A stretch of 64,000 nt of DNA from an uncultured Vampirovibrio sp. (GTDB lineage Bacteria; Cyanobacteriota; Vampirovibrionia; Gastranaerophilales; Gastranaerophilaceae). Of this stretch, positions 7,476 to 16,475 are shown in pieces. The stretch is from NCBI GenBank assembly GCA_910577635.1, contig CAJTNR010000010.1:1-64000 (forward strand). The letters are read 5' to 3'. The position numbers were made by a program, and so were the translations under genes. Every line of letters begins with the position of its first letter. Position 1 is the stretch's first letter. The notes below the pieces were generated by a model. That model ran no database searches. It was not told the DNA's origin and saw nothing but the letters and a program-made list of their open reading frames with translations.

Positions 7476-8453
7476 TTAATTTTGATTAATTTTAAATAAC
7501 ATTATTTCTCCATCTACAACTCTTGCTTCTTCAGGGGTAAAGATGGATGACTTTATAATATAGGGGATATTTGTTCCATCGGGACGTCTTGAATAGCAGC
7601 TCCCGATTCTTAATTGAATAGCATTCAGCTTAAGTGCTCTAACTTTGGCATTTATATTAGAACTGAACCCGGCATGTGCAATTCCTGATAAAACACCCCA
7701 TACTGTAATATCGCCTTTAGCTCTAATTTCGCTTCCTGGATGACAATCTCCTATTACAACAACGTTTCCTTCGGATTCCAGGATTTGACCGGATCTTAGC
7801 GTGTGGTTAATATAAGTTGTTTTTTTAGTGTCTGTAACAACAGGGTCATTGACCGGAGTCTCGTAAAAATCTACTTCTTCCCAATTATCACACAGGATTT
7901 CGGTTTCATCATAAGCTTTTTTGTATACACCAATTGAGTTTTTTTCAACATTTGTAAATTCAGGTTGTTCTTCAAATATTGGTGTTGAAATTTCAGGTTC
8001 AATTGTCGGTACAGGTCTTGTAATAAGAGCTGGTTTTTCATTCAATTCTTTTTGTATTGCTTCTAAGTTGGCTTCAAAATGAAGATTATTTAAAGCTGCA
8101 CTTGAATCTGAGATATTATCCATTTGAAAGGGCTTAAAATTTTTGTCAGGAATATTGGATATAGTATCTGGATTAAACTCTAAAGGGTGCTGAACAAAAA
8201 TATTCATATTCTCAGCAGTTGCCCTTGTGTCTTTGTTTATTGTTTCGACTGTATCTAAAGTGCATCCCCAGCTTGTGATAAGAGATTGTAAACTTAAAAG
8301 CTGGGATTGATTTAAGTAAATATTATTTAATTTTAATACAATCTTCTTTCCTGATCGATTAAGTGTTTCTAAGGCTAAAGAAAGACTGTTAATAATCTCT
8401 CCTGTTGTGGAACAAGAGGCCATATCTACAACAAAATATTCATTATCGTACAT
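7476..8453 (-). CDS. minC: Septum-site determining protein MinC
   Basis: 325 residues. The C-terminal MinC domain (about residues 215-320) is clear: LRSGQILESEGNVVVIGD, HPGSEIRAKGDITVWGVLSG and the β-helix repeat ALKLNAIQLRIGSCYSR. It binds MinD and dimerises. Residues 1-90 fit the weakly conserved FtsZ-inhibiting MinC_N domain. A ~120-residue linker rich in Pro, Glu and Thr separates them, longer than in E. coli MinC (231 residues). It is first in the min operon, preceded by AAGGT. With MinD and MinE it restricts Z-ring placement. Confidence 0.93.
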   Translation of the reverse strand: MYDNEYFVVDMASCSTTGEIINSLSLALETLNRSGKKIVLKLNNIYLNQSQLLSLQSLITSWGCTLDTVETINKDTRATAENMNIFVQHPLEFNPDTISNIPDKNFKPFQMDNISDSSAALNNLHFEANLEAIQKELNEKPALITRPVPTIEPEISTPIFEEQPEFTNVEKNSIGVYKKAYDETEILCDNWEEVDFYETPVNDPVVTDTKKTTYINHTLRSGQILESEGNVVVIGDCHPGSEIRAKGDITVWGVLSGIAHAGFSSNINAKVRALKLNAIQLRIGSCYSRRPDGTNIPYIIKSSIFTPEEARVVDGEIMLFKINQN

Positions 8454-8582
8454 TTTTTACCTTAAAATATTAATTATTTCAATCTAAGCCTACATTAAAC
8501 AAAAATTAACTACAATTATTTATAAAGGAATGTTAAAATAATTATTTTAGCAAAAAATTTTTTTTACAGGTTTTAATAGAGT

Positions 8583-9362
8583 ATGATTATTAATCAAAAT
8601 AAGCATAATAATTTGTATTCAAAATATGAGTCTTTGGCTGATATGGCTATTCAAAGAGAGATTATTGAAAAAAAAGCAGACAAAAGAGCGCTTATAGGAA
8701 GTGCTATTGGAGTTGGCGGCGGGTTTTTGCTTTCACTATCTTTCTTTCGAAAGAATCAACCCATTAAAGATATTTATGTAAAAAATGATTTGCAAAAAAC
8801 TTTTACCAATTTAAAAAAATATACTAAACTTGATTATGAAGGAAAAAAAGGCTATATTTATATGCTGTTTCAAGCTTTAGGAGCTGTTATCGGGGGAAGT
8901 GCTTTTGCTTGCACCGTTGATAAGGATAAAGAAAACAGAATTGAGAAAATAAAAGAAGGAATTTTTACTCTCTCAAATGTTATTATACCTACTGGATTTG
9001 CAAAAATAGTAGAGCATTATACAAAAGAAGATTCAATTCATACAAGACAAGGAATTCTTAAGACAATATCCAATAATAAGATTTTGAAGAATCTTTCATT
9101 ATTATTAGCTCTGGCTGTAGGTATGAAAACAAGTTTAAGTGTAGTAAATACAATAAACATTAAAATAATTGAACCTGATGATAAAAAAGAGAAAAAACTC
9201 AACCCAAAGGATTTTATAACACATATTGATGATATTATTCCAATTCTTATATCTTCCAAGAATAATCCTTTATCAAAACTGCCGCTAGATAGATTCTTGC
9301 CTTTGATTTACATTGCGCTGGGCAAAAAAACCGGCTCTAAACATATTTATAGTGAGGAGTAA
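8583..9362 (+). CDS. Predicted membrane protein, unknown
   Basis: 259 residues with hydrophobic stretches at about 39-56 (LIGSAIGVGGGFLLSLSF), 95-112 (AVIGGSAFAC region) and 178-195 (LSLLLALAVGMKTSLSVV), separated by Lys-rich loops. There is no signal peptide and no recognised domain. It is divergent from minC and followed by a terminator, so it is monocistronic. Its pattern of short hydrophobic segments in a Lys-rich protein resembles the large protein at 56805-59078, but I cannot show homology. Confidence 0.65.
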   Translation: MIINQNKHNNLYSKYESLADMAIQREIIEKKADKRALIGSAIGVGGGFLLSLSFFRKNQPIKDIYVKNDLQKTFTNLKKYTKLDYEGKKGYIYMLFQALGAVIGGSAFACTVDKDKENRIEKIKEGIFTLSNVIIPTGFAKIVEHYTKEDSIHTRQGILKTISNNKILKNLSLLLALAVGMKTSLSVVNTINIKIIEPDDKKEKKLNPKDFITHIDDIIPILISSKNNPLSKLPLDRFLPLIYIALGKKTGSKHIYSEE

Positions 9363-9367
9363 ATTAA

Positions 9368-9395
9368 AAGCCTTATCAGTTATCTGATAAGGCTT
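9368..9395. terminator. Hairpin terminator between convergent genes
   Basis: AAGCCTTATCAG and its complement form a 12-bp stem with a TTAT loop, six nucleotides after the stop at 9362. The T-run is poor on the plus strand and better on the minus strand (CTTTTAATTT). Confidence 0.75.
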
Positions 9396-9451
9396 GTGTT
9401 GTTGTGTTGTTATGCTTCGAGATTGTGTTGTTAGGTGTTGATAATGCTTAT

Positions 9452-9706
9452 CTACGCAATCGCGTTAATTTTGTTTTGTTCGGCATTTAAACCATTTTCA
9501 ATACTTGATTGTCTTTGTTTGAAGGCTTCATAAAACAAAGGAGATTGTTTTATTGTCCCTAGAAAATCTGTTAGGAAACTACCTTCGTTTTTTATGCCAG
9601 TTGTATTGTTTATAGCGTTTGTGCCAAAATTTGTGCAGACACCAGATTTAAAACTTATGTTATTAATTGTATTTTTTACATTTCTTATAGGGGCTATAGT
9701 TAACAT
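9452..9706 (-). CDS. Small protein with SFK motif, unknown
   Basis: 84 residues beginning MLTIAPIRNVKNTINNISFK. The NISFKSG motif near the N terminus resembles those in proteins at 37659, 36746 and 56805. No membrane span or domain is recognised, and the C-terminal half is predicted helical. A plausible ribosome-binding site (AGAGGTGAG) precedes the ATG. Independent transcription is likely, because the upstream region has no gene for about 400 nt. Confidence 0.55.
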   Translation of the reverse strand: MLTIAPIRNVKNTINNISFKSGVCTNFGTNAINNTTGIKNEGSFLTDFLGTIKQSPLFYEAFKQRQSSIENGLNAEQNKINAIA

Positions 9707-9963
9707 TTTTTTTGTCTCACCTCTTATTTATTTTCTTAATTAGTGTTTAGTTAACACTTTATCCTTATGTTTTTATTATGCATCTAAAAAAAATTTTTGT
9801 CAACCCCTAATTTAAAAAAAAGTTTTCAAGATATAGCTAGCTTTTCAATCCTGTTGAAAAATATTCATATTAACTGTTAAAAGTACACTTATTTTTTTAA
9901 TAAAATATTACCCACCTGAGTAATTGTTTTTTGCTTAATTATATTGAATTATATAATTAATCT

Positions 9964-10024
9964 TTTTCATACTTCCAGCTATTCTTAATTCCAGACAGTT
10001 TGGGGCTTATGCCCCTTTTTTTTT
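9964..10024 (+). ncRNA. Candidate small RNA ending in a strong terminator
   Basis: GGGGC-TTAT-GCCCC (10002-10015) followed by nine T is a textbook intrinsic terminator on the plus strand, yet no plus-strand gene lies upstream. TTGCTT (9931-9936), a 15-nt spacer and TATAAT (9952-9957) could start a ~61-nt transcript at about 9964. The short interval has no convincing reading frame. The 398-nt gap 9707-10104 otherwise shows only AT-rich promoter-like sequence. Confidence 0.35.
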
Positions 10025-10051
10025 GCGTATTTAATATTCTTTTATAAAAAA

Positions 10052-10074
10052 CGCCAGACCGTAAAGATCTGGCG
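10052..10074 (-). terminator. Intrinsic terminator of the SLH protein gene
   Basis: CGCCAGA/TCTGGCG stem with a 9-nt loop, followed on the minus strand by TTTTTTAT. It lies 30 nt past the stop at 10105. Confidence 0.8.
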
Positions 10075-10104
10075 ATTTCCTCAAGTTTTATATAATTAAC
10101 TTGA

Positions 10105-11982
10105 TTATTGTCCGAAGGCAATAGTGATTTTTTCTTTAGGATTAACCTTAGAGATTGGCATTCCGTTTGGATCAACAAGATAAGTCAATTCATCTCCGGT
10201 TGTTTGGAATAAGCCCATTGTACCGGATAGTGCGGTTCTTGTAATATCTACAGGAGCTTTAAGAGTGGTTTTGATACCGTCTTGATAGCTTCTTCCTGCT
10301 GCTTTGAACTTACCTGATAACAATTCAGATGTACCAACACCGGCTTGGTCGAATAATGCTTCAGTAGCATTAGATAAACCGATTGCAGCACCACCAATTG
10401 TTCTTCCTGCTGTACCTAAGATTGAACCTGTCCAGGTGAAAGGAAGCTGTACTAATCTTAATACAGGATTGATTTCTTTTTGTCTTTCAACACGCGCAGT
10501 TAGGATTTGTTTAGGAAGTGCGGTTTTGCATCCGTCACAGCTGATGATTTCATTGAATGATAATCTTAGTGCGCCTTCGTTGTTTTTGCTTGGACGAACA
10601 ACTTCGGATACTTTACCTCTTACAGTTGACCCGCAGGGGAAAACCTGTCCGTTAATGGTAATTTCATTTAATGTTGTAGCTGCAAATTGTTCACCGGCAT
10701 TAACGTGTTTAGCATTAACTATATCGTTCATTGTAAGCTGCAGGGTTGGGATTGTAACCTTGGTTTCTCTTTCTACGAATGTCTTACCGCCTAAATCCTG
10801 ACTTGCAGTTTTAGTTGATTTATCATAACCACCTGCAATTCTTAAACCTTGAAGCATAGAGCTTGCTTCAGCACGGGTTGTTTTGTCATTAGGTCTTATG
10901 TAGTCCTGGTTTCTTTCGTTTTTCAAAGCACCATTTTCGATAGCTTTAGCAACGCATTCTCTTGCCCAGTTAGGAACAGAGCCTCCGTCTTTATATCTTG
11001 ATAATATTTCATTTGCCTTAGCAGCGTCCATTGGGCATTGAAGACCTTTAGACATAATTGTAAGAGCTTCTGTTCTTGAAATATTTTCATTAGGCGCAAA
11101 TCTATCTCTTGATTTACCCGCTATCATGTTTTCAGCAACACCTTTAGAAATAAAGCTGTGTGCCCAATGGCTTCTTGGAACATCTTTAAAAGTCAAGTTA
11201 TCAGCACAGCTTGTAACATCTAAATTATAACCTTTAACAACCATTGTTGCCATTTCAGCACGTGAAACTTTTCTGTTTGGTTTGAACATTCCATCAGGAT
11301 ACCCTTCAAGAACACTTTGTTCTGTTAAACGGTTAATATCATTACTTGCCCAATAACTATCGAATACATCAGGGTATTGTTGAGCTGTAATGTCAGCAGC
11401 TGCACCTGTGAAACCCATGCAAGCGCAAGGTTCTTTTGTAACTTTAATGATTTCCATTGTATTGGTTGAATAAACGTTAGATGGTGCTTCACAGCTGTAT
11501 TTAGGCATTTGATCTGCATTAATAACCGGTGCAGCTCCGCCTGTAGGACAACCACATTCTACAGGAACGCCCTGACAAACAGGATCTATAATAGAATCGT
11601 TAATCTGAGCGTTATTTAGAAGCTCCCCCACTTGCGCCTCGTTTGCATTAGAATAAATTGCATTTGGATAAGCGTAAGTTTGCTGGTTTAATGGTTTGCA
11701 TTGCTGACAAGGTGCAGCAGCTCCTGTTGGGCATCCGCAGTCAGATTTTTTTTGTTTTTCACAAGGATCGCATTTGTGCTTTTTCTTTTTCTTGCAACTG
11801 CAATCAGATTTTTTGCACTTAGAGCAAGTAGCATTATCCGGAGTCACAATTTGTGAGTCGTTTTTAGTGCATCCGCAGTCAGGACTTGCTACAGGACAAG
11901 CTGCAAAACTCATAGGTACTGTTAGTGCTAGAGCGCACAAGCTGATTGTAGCACCTGATAATAGTTTTCTTTTGATAGTCAT
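10105..11982 (-). CDS. Secreted cysteine-rich protein with three SLH domains
   Basis: 625 residues from the ATG with an AAGGAGG site; the frame stays open upstream to 12033 without a ribosome-binding site. A signal peptide (MTIKRKLLSG then a hydrophobic core, cleaved near SFA-ACP) is followed by a Cys/Lys-rich segment with repeated CGCPTGAAAP-like units. Three S-layer homology domains follow at about residues 205-255, 270-320 and 335-385 (for example YPDVFDSYWASNDINRL, FKDVPRSHWAHSF). The C-terminal ~230 residues have no porin barrel signature that I recognise. SLH domains bind cell-wall-linked polymers, and in cyanobacteria they link outer-membrane proteins to peptidoglycan. A comparable tethering role is inferred. 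Confidence 0.88.
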   Translation of the reverse strand: MTIKRKLLSGATISLCALALTVPMSFAACPVASPDCGCTKNDSQIVTPDNATCSKCKKSDCSCKKKKKHKCDPCEKQKKSDCGCPTGAAAPCQQCKPLNQQTYAYPNAIYSNANEAQVGELLNNAQINDSIIDPVCQGVPVECGCPTGGAAPVINADQMPKYSCEAPSNVYSTNTMEIIKVTKEPCACMGFTGAAADITAQQYPDVFDSYWASNDINRLTEQSVLEGYPDGMFKPNRKVSRAEMATMVVKGYNLDVTSCADNLTFKDVPRSHWAHSFISKGVAENMIAGKSRDRFAPNENISRTEALTIMSKGLQCPMDAAKANEILSRYKDGGSVPNWARECVAKAIENGALKNERNQDYIRPNDKTTRAEASSMLQGLRIAGGYDKSTKTASQDLGGKTFVERETKVTIPTLQLTMNDIVNAKHVNAGEQFAATTLNEITINGQVFPCGSTVRGKVSEVVRPSKNNEGALRLSFNEIISCDGCKTALPKQILTARVERQKEINPVLRLVQLPFTWTGSILGTAGRTIGGAAIGLSNATEALFDQAGVGTSELLSGKFKAAGRSYQDGIKTTLKAPVDITRTALSGTMGLFQTTGDELTYLVDPNGMPISKVNPKEKITIAFGQ

Positions 11983-12025
11983 TTTTCCTCCTTTTATGAC
12001 GCGTATAATTTTTCTATTTAAATTA

Positions 12026-12059
12026 GAACGCACAATTTTTATGTTAAAATTATGCGTTC
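12026..12059 (-). promoter_or_regulatory. Imperfect palindrome upstream of the SLH gene
   Basis: GAACGCA (12026-12032) and TGCGTTC (12053-12059) are inverted. AATTTT/AAAATT continues the dyad inward after one mismatch, leaving a 6-nt centre. It lies 44-77 nt before the ATG at 11982 and may be an operator or a 5'-UTR hairpin. Confidence 0.4.
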
Positions 12060-12118
12060 ATTTTCTCTTCTATTCATTACCATAAAAGGTTATCCGAATC
12101 GGCAATTTTTTGCATTAA

Positions 12119-12144
12119 AAAACCCTCTTTTTAAAGAGGGTTTT
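12119..12144 (-). terminator. Intrinsic terminator
   Basis: AAAACCCTCTTT and its complement form a 12-bp stem with a 2-nt loop, 19 nt after the stop of the small HEAT-like gene. A T-rich stretch follows on the minus strand. Confidence 0.8.
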
Positions 12145-12163
12145 GTTATTATATTATATTAAT

Positions 12164-12454
12164 TTAAATTTCAGATAACAGGTAGTCTGCCATCCATTGG
12201 TGTTCTTTATCCTGGGTAGCTAGAGCTCTAAGAGGTACAATTGAGCTTTCTCCTATTCTAATTAAACTCATTGCAACAACCCCTCTTTGAATGCCTTTTA
12301 AGGTTTTTAATTTTTCAACAAGTGCATTAACTGCGCGGGCTCCAAGTGCTACAATAGAGTTTTCAACATCATTTTTAGTTGTTGAATTAACATCAGCCAA
12401 TAAATAATCAAGTTTTTCAGATATGCTAGAACAAGTTTTCACAACGGCTTGCAT
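12164..12454 (-). CDS. Small HEAT-repeat-like protein
   Basis: 96 residues from the ATG preceded by AAGGA; a GTG eight codons upstream is possible. Paired helices such as VENSIVALGARAVNALVEKL followed by RGVVAMSLIRIGESSIVPLR match the AhxxLgxxgxxAlxxL pattern of HEAT/PBS-lyase repeats. These repeats usually mediate protein-protein contacts. It lies between the SLH and flagellin genes on the same strand but has its own terminator, and its partner is unknown. Confidence 0.6.
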   Translation of the reverse strand: MQAVVKTCSSISEKLDYLLADVNSTTKNDVENSIVALGARAVNALVEKLKTLKGIQRGVVAMSLIRIGESSIVPLRALATQDKEHQWMADYLLSEI

Positions 12455-12570
12455 TATACTTTCCTTTTTCTTTTTCACTTATAACATAAATTAGTATACA
12501 CAATAAAAAAGGAATAATTTAATTTCCTTATACATTCTTTATATCATTTTAACTTTCTTAACAAAAAAAA

Positions 12571-12592
12571 GGGTTAAACATTTGTTTAACCC
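12571..12592 (-). terminator. Intrinsic terminator of flagellin
   Basis: GGGTTAAAC and its complement with a 4-nt loop, followed on the minus strand by eight T, 28 nt past the flagellin stop. Confidence 0.9.
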
Positions 12593-12620
12593 ACTGTATT
12601 GCCATCACCAGTTAGATTTT

Positions 12621-13475
12621 TTATACTAAGCTCAAAGCAATTCCTGGTGCTTGATTAGCTTGAGCTAATAGTGAGGTTGAAACCTGCTGCAGAATTGACT
12701 GCTGGGTAAAACTTGAAGCTTCAGCTCCAATATCTGAGTCTGTTATAATAGATTTTGCATTAGATAAGTTTTCTTCTTGAATTAAAAGAGTGCTTAATGC
12801 TGATTCTAAGCGGTTTTGTGCTGAACCTATGATAGACTTTCTGCCTGTAATATTATCCAAACCCTTATCAAGATTATCAAGAGCATCTGCCATTTCTTCT
12901 TTTGTCATTTGCGTAAGATCAAAATCAACTGATGCCATTGTAGTAAGAACTGAGAACTCAATGCTTTGAAACAGAGATTTATCAGCGGCAATTGTGTTAT
13001 CATCAGGGGAATTAGCTCCAACTTGGAAAGTAATTCCATCTGCCTGCATATCTTTATCATTAAACAGGAATAAAGAAGAAAATTTTGCAGATGTGTTAAT
13101 TCTATCGATTTCTGACATAAGTTCTGAGGCTTCGTCTTGCATTGCCTGGATTTCTTCTTTAGAATATGTTCCGTTTTTAGCTTGAAGAGTTAAATCGCGA
13201 ATTCTTGATAAGTTGTCTTCAACAACATCTAAGTTTCCTTCTGCGGTTGATAACATTGCATTTCCGTTTTGTACATTGTTTTGACAAATCTTATTACCAT
13301 CAAGTTGAACTTTCATTCTAGCGGCAATTACAGTTCCTGTTGCATCATCTTTTGCGCTTAGTACCTTTAAACCGGTTGATATTCTCTGCATTGCAGTTGA
13401 AAGTTTGTTTGTTGCACTGGTTAAGTTGTGCTGAATTTTAATTGAGTCAACATTGGTGTTGATAACTACAGCCAT
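12621..13475 (-). CDS. Flagellin
   Basis: 284 residues, a compact flagellin. The N-terminal D0/D1 region has INTNVDSIKIQHNLTSA, LSTAMQRISTGLKVLSAKDD and the conserved NVQNGNAMLSTAEG. The C-terminal D1/D0 region has RLESALSTLLIQEENLSNAK, ITDSDIGAEAS and the LLAQANQAPGIALSLV ending typical of the family. The central variable domain is very short (~80 residues). The protein is exported by the flagellar type III system and polymerises into the filament. No other flagellar gene is in the window, so this is a separate filament locus. An AAGGAG ribosome-binding site and a terminator frame a single-gene unit. Confidence 0.96.
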   Translation of the reverse strand: MAVVINTNVDSIKIQHNLTSATNKLSTAMQRISTGLKVLSAKDDATGTVIAARMKVQLDGNKICQNNVQNGNAMLSTAEGNLDVVEDNLSRIRDLTLQAKNGTYSKEEIQAMQDEASELMSEIDRINTSAKFSSLFLFNDKDMQADGITFQVGANSPDDNTIAADKSLFQSIEFSVLTTMASVDFDLTQMTKEEMADALDNLDKGLDNITGRKSIIGSAQNRLESALSTLLIQEENLSNAKSIITDSDIGAEASSFTQQSILQQVSTSLLAQANQAPGIALSLV

Positions 13476-13640
13476 AGCAATACTCCTTTAATTAATGTTA
13501 TTATTTTATACTGGTGGAAAGATAATTAATTTGGCAATACTTAATTTCTCTAACCTTTGACAAATTAATAATAATCCTTTTTTCCTAATAAAAGAATTAT
13601 AACAAAGTTTGTTTTTTTTACAACTTAAGTATAATTTTTA

Positions 13641-13649
13641 TGTTAGAAT
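13641..13649 (+). promoter_or_regulatory. Extended -10 element of dnaB
   Basis: TGTTAGAAT at 13641-13649 matches the extended -10 pattern seen across the window. A start near 13656 would give a ~21-nt leader containing AAGGAAA before the ATG at 13677. It is a leadered contrast to the leaderless promoters elsewhere. Confidence 0.5.
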
Positions 13650-13676
13650 AATATAAAACAAAAGGAAAATTCTACA

Positions 13677-15041
13677 ATGGCGTTCAAAGCTCCAACTAAA
13701 GTAAATACTCCCTTAAAACACGTACCTCCGCATAATCTTGAGGCAGAAAGCGCGGTATTGGGGTCAATTCTTATCAACCCTGAGAGCATGAATAAAGTAG
13801 TGGAAATTCTTGAAGCGGATTTTTTCTATTCCCCTAAAAATAAGCTGATATATGAGGCTGCTTTTACTTTGTATAATCAGAATAAGCCGATTGATGGTCT
13901 TTCATTAACCGAATACTTCCAATCAAGAAATAAACTGGATGAAATCGGCGGAGTGGAATACCTTGGCGAACTTGGTTTAGATACTGTTTTAAGTTCTAAT
14001 GTTGAATATTATGCTCAAATTATTAAAGAAAATGCGCTTAAAAGAAAACTTATAAATGCAGGCTCAATTATAATTGAAGAAGTTTTTAAAAACCCCGAAG
14101 CAGATGTTAGTCTTGAAATTGCAGAAAAAACTATTTTTGAAATTGCCCAGCAAAAAACCAGCCAGGAAATTCAGCTTATTACTAATTTACTTATGGAAAC
14201 AGTTGAACAGCTCGAGTTTCGATACAATAATAAAGGTTCATATACAGGTGTTCCAAGTGGATATTATGATTTAGATGCACTTTTAGCAGGGTTTCAAAAG
14301 TCAGACCTTATAATTCTTGCTGCAAGACCTTCAATGGGAAAAACTGCTTTTGCGCTTAATATTGCCCAGAATATCGGCATAGTGCAGCATGTTCCTGTAT
14401 TAATATTCTCACTTGAAATGTCCGCTACGCAGCTAACTCAGCGTATTTTATGTTCAGAAGCTGAAATTGATGCTCAAAGGGCAAGAACAGGAGAATTGAA
14501 CGCATCTGAGTGGGAAAAAATCGCAGATGTAATGAATAAACTCCATGAAGCTCCTATTCTAATTGATGATTCCTCAGGTGTAACTTTATCTGATGTTAGA
14601 GCTAAAGCTAGAAGAATCAAAACCAAATATCCTGATTTAGGGTTAATAATAATTGATTATTTACAGTTAATTGAAGATAAAGCAATAATGGATAGAAACC
14701 AGGCAATATCAAGCATTTCAAGAGGGTTGAAATCTTTGGCGCGTGAACTTAATGTCCCTATTATCGCGCTTTCTCAGCTTTCTCGTAAAGTTGAAGACAG
14801 AACAGACAAACGACCAATGCTTTCAGACTTAAGAGAATCAGGTGCAATTGAACAAGACGCTGATGTTGTTATGTTTGTTCACAGGGAAGAATATTATGAT
14901 AAGGAAAATCCCGAATTAAAAAACAAAGCTTCAGTAATTATAGCAAAACAGCGTAATGGTCCTGTAGGCAGTGTTGATTTATTGTTTTTTGGTGCTACAA
15001 CTAAATTCAAGAATAAACTAAAACCTGTAGTTGAAATGTAG
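13677..15041 (+). CDS. dnaB: Replicative DNA helicase DnaB
   Basis: 454 residues, full length. The N-terminal helical domain (PHNLEAESAVLGSIL) interacts with primase. The RecA-like motor has Walker A ARPSMGKT (residues 216-223), PVLIFSLEMSATQL, the Walker B region GLIIIDYLQLI, and the Arg-containing LARELNVPIIALSQLSR motif, followed by the C-terminal SDLRESGAIEQDADV block. It unwinds the fork as a hexamer. No intein is present. It is divergent from flagellin and followed after 11 nt by a small membrane protein, so it may head a three-gene unit. Confidence 0.97.
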   Translation: MAFKAPTKVNTPLKHVPPHNLEAESAVLGSILINPESMNKVVEILEADFFYSPKNKLIYEAAFTLYNQNKPIDGLSLTEYFQSRNKLDEIGGVEYLGELGLDTVLSSNVEYYAQIIKENALKRKLINAGSIIIEEVFKNPEADVSLEIAEKTIFEIAQQKTSQEIQLITNLLMETVEQLEFRYNNKGSYTGVPSGYYDLDALLAGFQKSDLIILAARPSMGKTAFALNIAQNIGIVQHVPVLIFSLEMSATQLTQRILCSEAEIDAQRARTGELNASEWEKIADVMNKLHEAPILIDDSSGVTLSDVRAKARRIKTKYPDLGLIIIDYLQLIEDKAIMDRNQAISSISRGLKSLARELNVPIIALSQLSRKVEDRTDKRPMLSDLRESGAIEQDADVVMFVHREEYYDKENPELKNKASVIIAKQRNGPVGSVDLLFFGATTKFKNKLKPVVEM

Positions 15042-15052
15042 AAAGTTAAACA

Positions 15053-15445
15053 ATGAACGAAAGATTTATTAATTTAATTAAGTGGATTGTAATTGCTGTT
15101 GTTGCGCTTTGTATTATTAATACAATTGTTATTACAGCAATTGTATTGTGGACAAACGGATTTTTCGATTCACTTTTTGAACCTAATAAGAAAAAAGATA
15201 TCCAGCCTATAATTGATTACATTGAAGGTTATAGATTGAAAAACAAAGTTTATCCAAAAGAACTAATCGATATTAAACTACAAGATGATTCAAATGTTGA
15301 TTATTATGTATCTAAAGATAGCAACTGTTATACTTTGAATGTTAAAAATAAAAAGCATACAATAAAAAAACAGTACAAACACTGCGCTATTGAAGGCAAA
15401 AACAGTTTTCAAGAAACTAAAAATTATATAGAATATAGAAACTAG
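15053..15445 (+). CDS. Single-span membrane protein, unknown
   Basis: 130 residues. One transmembrane helix at about residues 10-34 (WIVIAVVALCIINTIVITAI) is followed by a small soluble domain with IIDYIEGYRLKNKVYPKEL. That pattern recalls the helix-then-YP segment of pseudopilin-like domains, but there is no prepilin cleavage motif. It lies 11 nt after dnaB and 7 nt before the TerC-like gene, so it is probably co-transcribed. Function unknown. Confidence 0.65.
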   Translation: MNERFINLIKWIVIAVVALCIINTIVITAIVLWTNGFFDSLFEPNKKKDIQPIIDYIEGYRLKNKVYPKELIDIKLQDDSNVDYYVSKDSNCYTLNVKNKKHTIKKQYKHCAIEGKNSFQETKNYIEYRN

Positions 15446-15452
15446 GTTAAAA

Positions 15453-16475
15453 ATGAGATATTTTCTGGGTTCTTCAATATTTACTTTTTTTGCTCTTTTG
15501 TCAGCTTGTCTATGGGCGCATAAAATGCACCCCGGGGCTGAGTTTAAGGCTCTTTTTGCAGTTTTAATATTAAGCATATTGGAAATCAGCCTTTCTTTTG
15601 ATAATGCGGTTGTCAATGCTTCAAAACTTGAAAAAATGAGCCATTTATGGCAGCAAAGATTCTTAAGCTGGGGAATAATAATCGCAGTTTTTGGAATGCG
15701 TTTTTTATTCCCTATTCTTGTTGTTGCAATATTTTCAGGGCTTAGTTTGATTGATGTTGCAATAATGGCAATTAATGATGCAGATAAATACACTTACTAT
15801 CTTCACAGCGCACATCCTCCAATAATTACATTCGGCGGTGCATTTTTAATAATGCTGTTTTTGAATTATTTCTTTAATGAAAAAAAAGAAGTCCACTGGA
15901 TTGGTTTTATTGAAAAAAAACTTGTAAAACTTGCCGGAATAAAAGGGCTTAATGTCATAATAACCTTGCTTTTGCTTTATTTTCAGCAAAACTTTATTGC
16001 TGATAATAAACTTGAGGTTTTAACAGCAGGTATCTGGGGGATAATAATCTATCTTCTAATTGAAGGAATCTCAAGTGCGCTTGAAAATAAAAACGAAGGA
16101 GATTCTTCTAATTGCACTAAGCACTTTAGCTTATCTAATTCTTGTTTTGTTAATTTTTTATATTTAGAGTTAATTGATGCTTCTTTTTCACTTGATGGAG
16201 TTTTAGGAGCATTTGCTCTAAGTAAGGATATCCTTATTATAACAATTGGTCTTTCAATAGGAGCAATGTTTGTAAGATCTTTAACTATTATGCTTGTTGA
16301 AAAAAAGACTCTAAAAGAATTTATCTACCTAGAACACGGAGCCCATTATGCAATTGGAGCTCTTGGCATTATAATGCTTATTTCAGCCTTTTTTGAAATT
16401 AGCGAAATTATAACAGGATTAATAGGGGTTGTTTTTATACTAGCAGCTTTTGTTTGTTCTTTAAAAAAGGCTTAA
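15453..16475 (+). CDS. TerC/DUF475-type integral membrane protein
   Basis: 340 residues with about eight or nine hydrophobic segments. Two acidic signatures inside membrane helices, LEISLSFDNAVVNA (residues ~46-59) and LELIDASFSLDGVLGA (~235-250), are the paired repeats typical of the TerC superfamily (DUF475 branch). Members are implicated in metal-ion export or tolerance, including manganese. It overlaps the convergent pyruvate kinase gene by 4 nt. The substrate cannot be assigned here. Confidence 0.85.
   Translation: MRYFLGSSIFTFFALLSACLWAHKMHPGAEFKALFAVLILSILEISLSFDNAVVNASKLEKMSHLWQQRFLSWGIIIAVFGMRFLFPILVVAIFSGLSLIDVAIMAINDADKYTYYLHSAHPPIITFGGAFLIMLFLNYFFNEKKEVHWIGFIEKKLVKLAGIKGLNVIITLLLLYFQQNFIADNKLEVLTAGIWGIIIYLLIEGISSALENKNEGDSSNCTKHFSLSNSCFVNFLYLELIDASFSLDGVLGAFALSKDILIITIGLSIGAMFVRSLTIMLVEKKTLKEFIYLEHGAHYAIGALGIIMLISAFFEISEIITGLIGVVFILAAFVCSLKKA

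Noticed and set aside
9957..10178. 73-residue minus-strand frame
   Set aside because: It spans the SLH-gene terminator and the 3' end of that gene in another frame, so it is not plausible as coding.
13476..13620. Sigma-28-type promoter upstream of flagellin
   Set aside because: A CAAAGGTT...GCCAAATT pair exists on the minus strand, but the spacing (~16 nt) and the -10 do not fit TAAAGTTT-N11-GCCGATAA.
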